Of a stretch of DNA of 52,542 nt, positions 35,873 through 44,821 are shown one piece after another (position 1 is the stretch's first letter; each line of letters opens with the position of its first letter). Location of the stretch: NCBI GenBank assembly GCA_900465685.1, contig UEGR01000001.1, positions 1 through 52,542 on the forward strand. The letters run 5' to 3'. Both the position numbers and the translations under genes were made by a program. The notes below the pieces were generated by a model. It was not told the origin of the DNA. It ran no database searches and saw only the letters and a list, made by a program, of their open reading frames with translations. Source of the DNA: Hyphomicrobiales bacterium (GTDB lineage: Bacteria > Pseudomonadota > Alphaproteobacteria > Rhizobiales > Rhizobiaceae).

Positions 35873-37687
35873 ATGACCAGCGACGATGACACATTCCGCA
35901 TCCGTCCGGGCCGTATCCGTTCCACACGCTCATCTGCCAGACCGAAGACATTCATTGCCCAGGTATTGAAGGCCGCCAACCGCGCCGGTCCTCTGCCCGC
36001 AAAGTCTTTCAGTTCTGCTGCCCGTTCAGTTTCTTTTGCTGCCGGCAAAGGCCGCTCAACCTTTGGCCGTGGCCATACCGCCTTCGGACGCTCGCGCCTC
36101 TTCAGCCCTGCCCGCCGTGTCGTGATCAAGGCCCGCATCTTCCGGCATGCAGGAAGGGTGTTTTCCTCCGCACCGCTTGCCGCCCATCTCTCCTATTTGC
36201 GCCGCGATGGCGTCACCCGCGACGGAGCGCGCGCCACCATGTTCGATCGCGACGGTGATCGTGCCGATCATTCTGCCTTCTCCGAACGCTGTTCCGACGA
36301 TAGGCATCATTTCCGGTTCATCGTCTCACCCGAGGATGCCGGCGAGATGGAAGACCTGCGCGCCTTCACCCGTGATCTCGCAAAGCAGATGGAAGCCGAT
36401 CTCGGGACGGAACTCGACTGGATCGCCGTCGATCACTGGAACACAGACAACCCTCATGTCCATCTGCTGGTGCGCGGTGTTGATGATGCCGGCAAGGATC
36501 TCGTCATTGCCCGCGACTATATCGGTTCGGGACTTCGCTCGCGTGCCGAAGACCTCGTTTCCATCGAACTCGGCCCGAAACCTGAGTATGAGATCACCAA
36601 CGCCCTTGAGCGCGAGATCGATGCCGACCGCTGGACGCGTCTCGACGGTGCCATCCGCAGCCTTGCTGACGAAACCGGCCATGTCGACCTTCGGCCTGAC
36701 AACGGGATAACCGGTCCCGACGATCCTGAGTTCCGAAGACTGCTCATTCGACGGATACAGAAGCTGGAGGACATGGGACTGGCCACCTCGGAAGGTTCTG
36801 GTGAATGGACCTTGAAGCACGACGCGGAAAAGACACTGCGCGATCTTGGAATGCGCGATGATATCATCAAGACCATGCACCGTGCCTTCACGGAACAGGG
36901 ACAGGATCGCGGCATCGGTGATTACGTCATCGACAGCACAGCCACTCTGTCAGGAGAAACACCAGTCATTGGCAGGCTGGTGGAAAAGGGCTTGCATAAC
37001 GAGATGACCGGCGAAGCCTATGCCGTGATCGACGCCACGGACGGGCAAGTGCATCATGTCCGCTTCCGTGGAGTGGAAGTCTTTGTGACTGCGCCGGACA
37101 TCGGCGGCATTGTCGAGGTCCGGTGTTTCGGCAGCCCGGACGACCCTAAGCCGACGCTGACACTCGCTAACCGTTCCGATCTCGATCTTCAGCAGCAGAT
37201 TACCGCGCCGGGCGCTACATGGCTGGATCACCGTCTGGTCGAGGCCGATCCCATGCCGCTTGCCGATACAGGATTCGGCGCTGAAGTCCGCGACGCCATA
37301 TCCGCACGGGCGGACCATCTCACTGAACAAGGTCTCGCCCGCCGCCAGGGCCAGCGGATCATCCTCCAGCGCAACATGCTTTCCACCTTGCGCAACCGCG
37401 AGCTGGACGCCGTGGCAGAACGCCTTACCACTGAGACCGGCCTCCATCATCTCGACAGGGCCAGACCCGGCGAATATGTGTCCGGCACTATCCGCGAGCG
37501 TCTCGATCTTTCCTCCGGCCGTTTCGCCATGATCGAGACCGTCGACCCCGATAGCGGTCCCGGTTTCCGCCTTGTGCCGTGGTCGAAGGATATCGACAAG
37601 AACATCGGTCAGCACATCTCCGGCGTCATGCGTGACACCGGCGGCATCGACTGGTCCATCGGACGCGGCAGAGGTCTCGGCTTGTGA
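35873..37687 (+). CDS. VirD2-type relaxase with DUF3363
   Basis: The 604-residue protein is the mobilisation relaxase of the element; it would nick DNA at oriT and lead the strand out. After a basic N-terminal tail (residues 1-85), the relaxase core carries the catalytic tyrosine region HLSYLRRDGV (Tyr108), the stretch DDRHHFRFIVSPED and the metal-binding histidines in DHWNTDNPHVHLLVRG (His188, His195, His197). The C-terminal DUF3363 region ends HISGVMRDTGGIDWSIGRGRGLGL, read in pieces. Its length is slightly below the usual 640-680 residues. No oriT is identifiable nearby. Confidence 0.9.
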   Translation: MTSDDDTFRIRPGRIRSTRSSARPKTFIAQVLKAANRAGPLPAKSFSSAARSVSFAAGKGRSTFGRGHTAFGRSRLFSPARRVVIKARIFRHAGRVFSSAPLAAHLSYLRRDGVTRDGARATMFDRDGDRADHSAFSERCSDDRHHFRFIVSPEDAGEMEDLRAFTRDLAKQMEADLGTELDWIAVDHWNTDNPHVHLLVRGVDDAGKDLVIARDYIGSGLRSRAEDLVSIELGPKPEYEITNALEREIDADRWTRLDGAIRSLADETGHVDLRPDNGITGPDDPEFRRLLIRRIQKLEDMGLATSEGSGEWTLKHDAEKTLRDLGMRDDIIKTMHRAFTEQGQDRGIGDYVIDSTATLSGETPVIGRLVEKGLHNEMTGEAYAVIDATDGQVHHVRFRGVEVFVTAPDIGGIVEVRCFGSPDDPKPTLTLANRSDLDLQQQITAPGATWLDHRLVEADPMPLADTGFGAEVRDAISARADHLTEQGLARRQGQRIILQRNMLSTLRNRELDAVAERLTTETGLHHLDRARPGEYVSGTIRERLDLSSGRFAMIETVDPDSGPGFRLVPWSKDIDKNIGQHISGVMRDTGGIDWSIGRGRGLGL

Positions 37688-37822
37688 TGATGACTATCCT
37701 TTTTGCACGAAATAACCGCCGTTTGCTTTACGGCAATGTGAACGCACTTGGCCGCGCGGAAAATATCCCTGCATGTTCGCAGAAAACCAATCGCCAAAAT
37801 GCAAAGGACCAGGGTTTTCGTC

Positions 37823-38329
37823 ATGCGCACCCGGCTCAACCTGACACTGCCCGCCGAACTGGTGATGAAGATCAATGATCTCTCCTCGCGGAAAGGGCTA
37901 TCTCGCTCGGCAATTGTTGAGGCAGCCGTGTCGTCGTTTCTATCACCCGACGGTCCAGATCGGATGGAAGCGGCTTTTACGCGGCGCCTGGATCGGATAT
38001 CCCGGCAAGGACAACGGCTGGAGCGCAACATCGGCATCGCCACAGAAACGCTGGCCTTCTTCATCCGCTTCTGGCTGACCGTGACGCCTCCCTTGCCACA
38101 GGATGCTCAAGCCTCAGCCCGTGCAAAAGGCAATGAACGTTTCGATCATCTAATCCAGGCAATAGGCAGGAAACTGCAAAGCGGTAGCAGCATTCTCGAT
38201 GAAATCCCCGTCGACGTCTCTGGCAACAGAAAGGCGCCAGCGGATAAAACGGCCAGCGAAGAAGCCGCTTCCAACCCGACGCAGAAGAACGTCACCGGAA
38301 AAGACGACGGCGATCATATCACGCTATAA
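37823..38329 (+). CDS. CopG/ribbon-helix-helix protein of the transfer region
   Basis: The 168-residue product starts with a ribbon-helix-helix domain (RTRLNLTLPAELVMKINDLS then GLSRSAIVEAAVSSFL), followed by RLDRISRQGQRLERNIGIATETLAFFIRFWL, here cited by its ends, which is typical of the CopG-like proteins that sit between traG and trbB in related elements. Here both traG and trbB are missing and it follows the relaxase after 135 bases. AGGG lies eight bases before the ATG. Its last six bases overlap the convergent LysR gene. Confidence 0.8.
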   Translation: MRTRLNLTLPAELVMKINDLSSRKGLSRSAIVEAAVSSFLSPDGPDRMEAAFTRRLDRISRQGQRLERNIGIATETLAFFIRFWLTVTPPLPQDAQASARAKGNERFDHLIQAIGRKLQSGSSILDEIPVDVSGNRKAPADKTASEEAASNPTQKNVTGKDDGDHITL

Positions 38330-39241
38330 GTGTTCGTCAGATACCGCCGCCTTTCGCTCCCTAGCCATCATCCGAGCCATCAGCAGCATGCGGCGCAGCG
38401 CCGGGTTTTCATTTGCAGGGTTCCATACAGCGCTAAACTCCACCCTCGCCCCGCTGACCGGACGATAGACGATACCGGGAAACTTCACCGCCGTCAGCGC
38501 CTCGCCTACAATCGCGATCCCCCTGCCCATAGCAACGGTCGGAAGCAGATTGTCGTGATGCAGGTCACAATGCTCGATCAGCGGCTTCGGACGGAACGGT
38601 ATGATTTGCGCGACGATGTAATCATGAAGCTCGCGACCCGCCGCCATCGCACTGACGATGAACAGGCTGTCGGACAATCGCTCCCATGTCAGCGTTTCTG
38701 ATGTTGCCAATTCATGACCGCTCGGTAGAGCGACGAATACATCCTCATGCCAAAGTACTTCCTGCCTGCATCCATGAATGTCGGAATGGCCGGACAGGAA
38801 CGCCACATCCAGCGTGCCTGACAGGACGGCAGCAATATGCGACAAGGCTGCGTCCTGAAACAGGTCGACACGAATATCGGGATTGTCGCGTTCATATTCG
38901 CCAATCAGATCGGGTAGGAAACCGGAGGCAAGCGAGGAGAACAGACCGATCCGCACTTCGCCTGTCTCCACCTGACCCGCCGCATGCGCAAGATCGAAAG
39001 CACCCTGGATCTCGGCCACGGCACGACGCATACGCCGCAGAAACTCGTCACCGGCTCGCGTCAACTTCACGCCCTTGTTGGAGCGCAGAAACAGCGAGAC
39101 ACCGACCTCCTCCTCAAGATCGCGCAGCCGGTGGCTCAGAGCGGCGTGCATCACGCCAAGCGAATCCGCCGCCCGTCTCAGACTGCCGTGTTCAGCCGCC
39201 GCCAGAAAATACCGGATATGCCGTAATTCAACATCCGCCAT
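38324..39241 (-). CDS. LysR-type transcriptional regulator
   Basis: The 305-residue protein has the LysR helix-turn-helix (LRHIRYFLAAAEHGSLRRAA, then ALSHRLRDLEEEVGVSLFLR) and a full effector domain (GEVRIGLFSSLASGFLPDLI). LysR genes are common at this place in related elements, next to the transfer region. Its target and ligand are not evident; the nearest operons are the transfer remnant and the iron-uptake cluster. Confidence 0.88.
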   Translation of the reverse strand: MADVELRHIRYFLAAAEHGSLRRAADSLGVMHAALSHRLRDLEEEVGVSLFLRSNKGVKLTRAGDEFLRRMRRAVAEIQGAFDLAHAAGQVETGEVRIGLFSSLASGFLPDLIGEYERDNPDIRVDLFQDAALSHIAAVLSGTLDVAFLSGHSDIHGCRQEVLWHEDVFVALPSGHELATSETLTWERLSDSLFIVSAMAAGRELHDYIVAQIIPFRPKPLIEHCDLHHDNLLPTVAMGRGIAIVGEALTAVKFPGIVYRPVSGARVEFSAVWNPANENPALRRMLLMARMMARERKAAVSDEHL

Positions 39242-39473
39242 GCTCTCTCCTCCTCAGGTTTGATCAGTTCAAATGGAATTTCCTCTAAGTTCATGCTTCT
39301 GATTTATCGGACTCGTTGCTTTCCCGGTTTCTCTATCCGACCCATGGCGGTGTCTTTTGATACGGCGAAGACGTTCGACAGATCGTCGACCGCAAACGTA
39401 ACGGCCCGACCATGCGCGCTAAAACCTGGTGCCTGAAGACGATGCGCCGGCTGATTTCCGTGCAGACCATCCG

Positions 39474-40436
39474 TCACCTGACCGTAAACCGCACAGGCGC
39501 GGTGATTGTCTTGTTGACTCCGGCAGGGGGAGCCGGAACCGGCGACGCGCGCCTGACGAGCGACATAACCTCGGCGTCAAGGTCCGGGAAGCCGGAGGAG
39601 CGGGCCAGGCTTGCTGACAGCACGTTGCCGCTATCATCGATACGGAAACGGACATAGACGGTGCCCTGCTCACGGCGTGAGCGTGACCCTGTCGGATACT
39701 TCTTGCGACGCTCCAGATGCGCCATCAGGCGTGACTGCCACTTTGCCGGTGACACCGAGCCAAAGCCCATGCCAGCTGTCGTCTGGCTGGCGGCGTTACG
39801 GTTCGACTGCCGGACCTGCGCGGATGCCTCGTTGGCGGCTTTCGACGACGGTGCAGGCTTTTTGCGCTCCAGCTTCTTCACCAACTCGCGCTTTTTCGGT
39901 TCGGGTTTTTCTACCGGCTTCTTCTCAACAAGCTTCGGACGAAACACCGGAATCGGCACTTCGACATTGTCGAGCTGCTGCACCACTTCCTCTTCGACTG
40001 GATCAGGCTCCTCGACGGGTTCCGGTTCGATAACGTCCTCCACGGGCTGTTCCGGCTGGACTCCTTCGGGTGGCGTTTCCTCAACCATCTCCTCCGGTTC
40101 ATCGACCGGCTCTGTCATATCGCTCTTCACCTCGGCCGAATCCTGCGTCTGCTCGGCGATGTTGTTTTCTTCAGTTTTGATCGCTTCTGGTTCAGCTGCC
40201 ATCTCGATCATGATTGCCGGTGGCGGCGCATTGTCGGCCATCTCGATCGGCGGTTCGCGAGTCACCCACAGCCATGCGCCGCCGTGGACGAGAAGGACAG
40301 CAAAACCGGCGATTGACCAAAGCACGGCTTCAGAACGTGAAAAAATGGCCGTCGTCAGTTCGCCGGAAACAGGCTGAACAACAGGGCGCTCAACCGGTTC
40401 TGCCTGTTTTTCTATTTCTGGCTGATACTCATCCAT
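39474..40436 (-). CDS. tonB: Energy transducer TonB
   Basis: The 320-residue product is a TonB protein that carries proton-motive energy from the inner membrane to outer-membrane receptors. It has one membrane segment (SIAGFAVLLVHGGAWLWV, about residues 42-60), a long Pro/Glu/Val- and Lys-rich spacer crossing the periplasm (about 100-210), and the TonB C-terminal domain (YVRFRIDDSGNVLSASLARS, then RASPVPAPP). Its start overlaps the end of the Rrf2 gene by eight bases. No exbB or exbD is present, so it must use the host's pair. It is the last gene of the siderophore cluster and probably serves the receptor at 47.7-50.1 kb. Confidence 0.92.
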   Translation of the reverse strand: MDEYQPEIEKQAEPVERPVVQPVSGELTTAIFSRSEAVLWSIAGFAVLLVHGGAWLWVTREPPIEMADNAPPPAIMIEMAAEPEAIKTEENNIAEQTQDSAEVKSDMTEPVDEPEEMVEETPPEGVQPEQPVEDVIEPEPVEEPDPVEEEVVQQLDNVEVPIPVFRPKLVEKKPVEKPEPKKRELVKKLERKKPAPSSKAANEASAQVRQSNRNAASQTTAGMGFGSVSPAKWQSRLMAHLERRKKYPTGSRSRREQGTVYVRFRIDDSGNVLSASLARSSGFPDLDAEVMSLVRRASPVPAPPAGVNKTITAPVRFTVR

Positions 40437-40983
40437 GAAAAGGAACGACCGCCTTTCCGTTGACGTCAGCCTCGGCCAGATTACTGTTTTGTGGCAGATG
40501 CACGGCTCCGTGTGTCTTCTCACAACCGCTGCTGCGGATTGAAACTGTATTTTTGCTTCTCTTTGGAGGTGATCGTTTTGTTTTGTTCGCGGCCAGATCC
40601 GCGACGCTGTAACGGTTCATGATCTCAAGGAATGTCGTCTCGGCGACAGTTGCTATTGCCGCGAATGTCCTATTGGCGGTCACCGCTTCATGGGCGTCAT
40701 CTCCTCCCTCCTGTGAATAGCGCACGAGATCAGGCTGAACATGGCGCAGGACATCGCCAAGAGGAATTTCCTCTGCAGGGACTGCAAGGCCGATCCCGCC
40801 GCAGCGGCCCCGCTCGGCGAACAAATACCCTGATTGCTGAAGCAGCCTCACGATGTGAGCGGCATGATCTTTCGATGTATGCGCCTTGCGAGCGGCATCC
40901 GCGGTCAGGATTATTGCCCCCCGCGATTTCGCACAGGCAACCAGAATACTGATGGCTATTTCCGTCTGCCGGGTCAGGCGCAT
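40429..40983 (-). CDS. Rrf2-family regulator lacking Fe-S cysteines
   Basis: The 184-residue protein has the winged helix of the Rrf2 family (MRLTRQTEIAISILVACAKS, then RLLQQSGYLFAERGRCGGIGLA). Members such as RirA, the iron regulator of Rhizobiales, bind an Fe-S cluster through three cysteines near residues 90-105. Here that stretch reads VRYSQEGGDDAHEAV and contains none; the only cysteines are at positions 17, 61 and near 160. It may therefore not sense iron by a cluster. The C-terminal 45 residues are an unusual basic extension. It lies 16 bases after the ABC transporter gene and overlaps tonB. Confidence 0.8.
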   Translation of the reverse strand: MRLTRQTEIAISILVACAKSRGAIILTADAARKAHTSKDHAAHIVRLLQQSGYLFAERGRCGGIGLAVPAEEIPLGDVLRHVQPDLVRYSQEGGDDAHEAVTANRTFAAIATVAETTFLEIMNRYSVADLAANKTKRSPPKRSKNTVSIRSSGCEKTHGAVHLPQNSNLAEADVNGKAVVPFHG

Positions 40984-40999
40984 TGATCTTCCTCCCTTG

Positions 41000-42784
41000 T
41001 CACTCGCCAGCAAGCGATGTGGCAGCGGATGGCTTTCGGTCGGTGGCAACGGCGAAACGGCCGCTACCCTGCGCGGCGTGGAGCTGTCGGTAGCGACCGT
41101 CCTTGCGAGCGATCAGTTCCGCGTGGCTTCCCTCTTCGGCAATCCGGCCGTCCTCGACCACAAGGATGCGATCGGCATTGGCGATGGTGGCGAGCCGGTG
41201 GGCGATGACCAGCGTCGTGCGGCCTTGCGACAGTTCGGCGAGCGATTGCTGGATGGCGCGCTCCGTCTCGGTATCGAGCGCCGAGGTTGCCTCGTCGAGG
41301 ATCAGGATCGGCGGGTTCTTCAGGAAAATGCGGGCGATGGCCAGTCGCTGCTTTTGGCCACCGGACAGTTTGACGCCGCGCTCGCCAATGATCGTGTCGA
41401 GACCGGCAGGCAGCGAGGCGATCACGCCGTCCAGCCTTGCGCGGCGGGCGGCTTCGACAATCTCCGCTTCCGTCGCATCGAGACGGCTGTAAGCGATATT
41501 CTCGCGGATCGTGCCGGCGAACAGGAACACATCCTGTTGCACAATGCCGATATTCGAGCGCAGCGACTTCAAGCTCATGTCGCGAATGTCGATGCCGTCG
41601 ATGCTGATCGCACCGCCCGTCACCTCGTAGAAGCGTGGCAGCAGCGAGCAGATCGTCGTCTTGCCAGCGCCGGACGGGCCGACAAAGGCAATCGTTTCCC
41701 CTGCCTTTATCGAGAGATCGAGACCATCGAAGATTGATTTGTCCAGGCTATAGCCGAACCGAACATCGCGATAGTCGATGTCGCCGTTCAGCCGCTCAAC
41801 GGTTTTTGCCTCTGGCCGGTCGGCAATATCCGGCCTCGTATCGAGGAATTGCGTGTAACGCTGGAAACCGGCGATACCCTTCGGATAGCTCTCGATGATC
41901 GAATTGATCTTGTCGATCGGACGGAAGAACACGCCTACCAGCAGCAGGAAGCCGACGAAGCCCCCGGCCGATAGTTCTCCGCGCACGACGAACCATGCGC
42001 CCGCCAGCATCACAATCACCTGCACGAAGCGCATGGAGAGGTAGGACAGCGACATGGATGCCGCCATCGTCCTGTAGAACTCCAGCTTGGTGGTCAGGTA
42101 ATTGCGGTTGTTCTCCGCGAACAGTTTTCGTTCGTGATCCTCGTTGGTGAAGGCTTGCACCACGCGGATGCCGCCGACATTCTCTTCGATGCGGGCGTTG
42201 AATTCGCCGATCCTGCCGAACAGCGCATGCGAGTTTGCCATCATCCGCTTGCCGTAAAGCGTGGTGACGACGGCCGTGATCGGCACAATGGTCGCGGTGA
42301 TCAGCGCTAAGGGGACATGCACCCACATCATCAGCAGGAAAGCGCCGATCAGTGTCATGACGGCGATGAACATATCTTCCGGTCCGTGATGGGCGACTTC
42401 GCCGATCTCTTCGAGGTCCTTGGTCAGCCTCGCGACCAGGTGGCCGGTCTTCTGGTTGTCGAAGAAGCCGAAGGAGAGCTTTTGCAGATGGTCGAAGGCT
42501 TTCCTGCGCATCTCGGTCTCGATCTTGAGGCCGAGCATATGGCCCCAATAGGTTACGATGACCTGAAGGCCGGCATTGACCAGATAGATCAGGAACAGGC
42601 CAACGCTGGCGAGCATAATCATGCCGAGCTGGTTGGTCGGAAGCAGGCGGTCGATGAACAGCGTCACGGCGACGGGAAAGGCCAGTTCCAGCAGGCCCGC
42701 CGCGACGGCGGAAGAGAAGTCCAGTGCGAACAACCCGCGATGCGGGCGGTAATAGGCGGCGAAGCGCTTGAGAACTTCAGTCAT
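41000..42784 (-). CDS. ABC half-transporter, exporter fold
   Basis: The 594-residue product joins a six-helix type-IV ABC membrane domain (residues about 15-310) to an ATPase domain (Walker A GPSGAGKTT, signature LSGGQKQRLAIAR, Walker B ILILDEATSALD). It would work as a homodimer. The fold is that of lipid and drug exporters, but similar half-transporters (YbtPQ, IrtAB) import ferric siderophores. Its place inside an iron-uptake operon suggests either import or removal of the iron-free siderophore. Its start overlaps the end of the FecE-like gene by eight bases. GGGGGA lies nine bases before the ATG. Confidence 0.87.
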   Translation of the reverse strand: MTEVLKRFAAYYRPHRGLFALDFSSAVAAGLLELAFPVAVTLFIDRLLPTNQLGMIMLASVGLFLIYLVNAGLQVIVTYWGHMLGLKIETEMRRKAFDHLQKLSFGFFDNQKTGHLVARLTKDLEEIGEVAHHGPEDMFIAVMTLIGAFLLMMWVHVPLALITATIVPITAVVTTLYGKRMMANSHALFGRIGEFNARIEENVGGIRVVQAFTNEDHERKLFAENNRNYLTTKLEFYRTMAASMSLSYLSMRFVQVIVMLAGAWFVVRGELSAGGFVGFLLLVGVFFRPIDKINSIIESYPKGIAGFQRYTQFLDTRPDIADRPEAKTVERLNGDIDYRDVRFGYSLDKSIFDGLDLSIKAGETIAFVGPSGAGKTTICSLLPRFYEVTGGAISIDGIDIRDMSLKSLRSNIGIVQQDVFLFAGTIRENIAYSRLDATEAEIVEAARRARLDGVIASLPAGLDTIIGERGVKLSGGQKQRLAIARIFLKNPPILILDEATSALDTETERAIQQSLAELSQGRTTLVIAHRLATIANADRILVVEDGRIAEEGSHAELIARKDGRYRQLHAAQGSGRFAVATDRKPSAATSLAGE

Positions 42785-43763
42785 GGCGCGGATCCCCCGA
42801 AGTAGGATAGGAGTTGGAGCCGTTAAAACGGGATGCGGCCGGTGAAACGGTTGAAAGAGCCAGATGCTCGCCATGCCCTCCTTCAACTTCGGTGCCGCCG
42901 GAAATGACCGCTGCGTTCTTTTCATCAGGTGACGCGCTTGCGCGACGGCCAGCGACGCTGTGCATATCGGCTGACCTCCGCCACTTCGGCACGATCAGGG
43001 GCGTGCCGGTGACGGGATCCGGGATCACGAGGGCTGGCAGTCCGAATACCTTTTTAACCAATTCCGCAGTGACGATGTCTTCCGGTTTGCCCTTTGCGAT
43101 GATGGTGCCGTCTTTCATGGCGATCAGGTGGGTGGCATAGCGGCAGGCATGGTTGAGATCGTGCAGTACGGCGATGACGGTGCGGCCCTGCTCGTTGAGA
43201 TCGGCGAGAAGATCGAGCAGCTCGATCTGATGGGCGATGTCGAGGAAGGTGGCCGGCTCGTCCAGCAGCAGGATCGGCGTTTCCTGCGCCAGCACCATCG
43301 CGATCCACACGCGCTGCCGCTGCCCGCCCGAAAGCTCGTCCACCAGACGGCCGGACAGGTCGGTGACGCGGGTTGCCTCCATTGCCGTAATGACGGCTTC
43401 CTCGTCGGCCCTCGACCATTGCCGCAGGAAGGATTGATGCGGATAGCGGCCCCGCGCCACCAGATCGGCGACGGTGATGCCTTCGGGTGCGATGGAAGAT
43501 TGCGGAAGAAGGCCAAGACGACGGGCGACGTCCTTTGCCGCAAGATCGGTAATGCTTCTACCGTCGAGGATGACCTGACCAGAAGCGGGAACAAGCAAAC
43601 GCGACAGGGCGCGCAACAGCGTGGACTTGCCGCACGCGTTCGGACCGACGATTACGGTGAAAGAGCCATCCGGAATGGAAACGGACAGGCTTCTGGAAAT
43701 CGTCCGCTCATCGTAGCGCAACGTCACATTGTCCGCGTGAAGCCGGCCATGAGAATAGCTCAT
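42777..43763 (-). CDS. Ferric-siderophore ABC ATPase (FecE/FhuC-like)
   Basis: This 328-residue protein energises ferric-siderophore import. It has Walker A GPNACGKSTLLRAL, the signature DELSGGQRQRVWIAM and Walker B ILLLDEPATFLDIAHQ, all typical of FecE/FhuC. About 60 residues after the usual end near VPKW (RRSADMHSVAGRRAS and onward) are extra, rich in Ser, Gly and His, and may be a chance extension produced by overlap with the next gene. The ATG at 43763 overlaps the permease stop by four bases. Confidence 0.92.
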   Translation of the reverse strand: MSYSHGRLHADNVTLRYDERTISRSLSVSIPDGSFTVIVGPNACGKSTLLRALSRLLVPASGQVILDGRSITDLAAKDVARRLGLLPQSSIAPEGITVADLVARGRYPHQSFLRQWSRADEEAVITAMEATRVTDLSGRLVDELSGGQRQRVWIAMVLAQETPILLLDEPATFLDIAHQIELLDLLADLNEQGRTVIAVLHDLNHACRYATHLIAMKDGTIIAKGKPEDIVTAELVKKVFGLPALVIPDPVTGTPLIVPKWRRSADMHSVAGRRASASPDEKNAAVISGGTEVEGGHGEHLALSTVSPAASRFNGSNSYPTSGDPRHD

Positions 43764-44821
43764 TTGCGGCCCTCCCGTATCAATAGCCAGATGAAATAAA
43801 GACCACCGATGCTCACCGTCATGACGCCGACGGGAAGCTGAACACCGAAGGCATGCTGTGCAGCCCAGTCGGCGGCAAGCAGCAGTAGCCCGCCCATCAG
43901 CGCCGACGGTATCAGCGCAACACCGGCCGAGCGCGTCAGTCTGCGGGCGATCTGTGGTGCGGAAAGCGCAATGAAGGAGATCGGACCTGCGGCAGCCGTG
44001 ACGATGGCAGTCAGCGCCACGCCGAGCACCATGAGCGAAAGCCGCGTGCGGTTGGCGTTGACGCCCGATGCTCTCGCTGCATCGTCGCCCATCTCGAGCT
44101 GACGCATTGGCCGGGAGAGGAAGAGCGTCAGCGGCGTAACGATGGACAGCACGATGACAACAGGCACAAGCTGCTCGAAGCCAAGACCGTTGAGCGAACC
44201 CGCGCCCCAGATGGCAGCCGACATCGCCACCTGCAGATCGGCCTCGCGGATCATCCAGGTGTTGAAGGCCGACAGCATCGCGGCGACACCGATACCGACA
44301 ATGATCAACCGGAAGCCTTGCACGCCGCGCCGGTAGGCAAGCAGATAGACGGCCATGGCGGTGACAATGCCGCCGATCAGAGCACCGGCCGCAGTCTCGT
44401 AATAACCGCCCGACAGAACAAGCATGACGACCAGTGCGCCGGTATAGGAACCGGCGGAGAAGCCGATGATGTCGGGCGAACCGAGCGGATTGCGCGTCAG
44501 GCTCTGGAAGATCGCACCGCTCATGCCGAGCGCACCACCCAGAAGGAAAGCAAGCGCCACACGCGGCAGGCGCCATTCTACCACGATCATCCGCACCATG
44601 TCGTCGCCCTGCCCCGCCAGCGCATGAAGTGTGTCAGGCAAGGTGATCGGATATTTACCGCTCAGCAGTGACGCAACGGTGATGAAGGCGGCGACTGCGA
44701 GCAGCAGCAACGCAATGATCAAGGCACGGCCATCAATCCGGAACGACACGCGGCCACCAGAAAGGCGAACCGGAACAGAGCTGCGACCGAAGTCGATAGA
44801 GGAAGAAGGTCGCTGTGTCAT
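43760..44821 (-). CDS. Ferric-siderophore ABC permease (FecD-like)
   Basis: The 353-residue protein is a FecCD-family permease with about ten membrane helices. The typical pieces are RLPRVALAFLLGGALGMSGAIFQSLTRNPLGSPDIIGFSAG, read by its ends, and AAGPISFIALSAPQIARRL, the loop that docks the ATPase. It overlaps the upstream permease by four bases (ATGA at 44818-44821), so the two form a heterodimer made in step. Confidence 0.93.
   Translation of the reverse strand: MTQRPSSSIDFGRSSVPVRLSGGRVSFRIDGRALIIALLLLAVAAFITVASLLSGKYPITLPDTLHALAGQGDDMVRMIVVEWRLPRVALAFLLGGALGMSGAIFQSLTRNPLGSPDIIGFSAGSYTGALVVMLVLSGGYYETAAGALIGGIVTAMAVYLLAYRRGVQGFRLIIVGIGVAAMLSAFNTWMIREADLQVAMSAAIWGAGSLNGLGFEQLVPVVIVLSIVTPLTLFLSRPMRQLEMGDDAARASGVNANRTRLSLMVLGVALTAIVTAAAGPISFIALSAPQIARRLTRSAGVALIPSALMGGLLLLAADWAAQHAFGVQLPVGVMTVSIGGLYFIWLLIREGRK

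Noticed and set aside
39344..39436. Possible 30-residue peptide starting MAVSFDTAKTFDR
   Set aside because: The first residues recall DUF1640 proteins, but the similarity ends after a dozen positions and there is no good ribosome-binding site.
39661..40377. 238-residue Ser/Gly/Thr-rich plus-strand protein
   Set aside because: It is the complement of the Pro/Glu-rich tonB spacer; the repeats come from that coding sequence.
43764..44576. Extended upstream part of the FecE-like frame
   Set aside because: The residues before the ATG at 43763 are the out-of-frame image of the FecD-like permease. The four-base overlap start is the real one.
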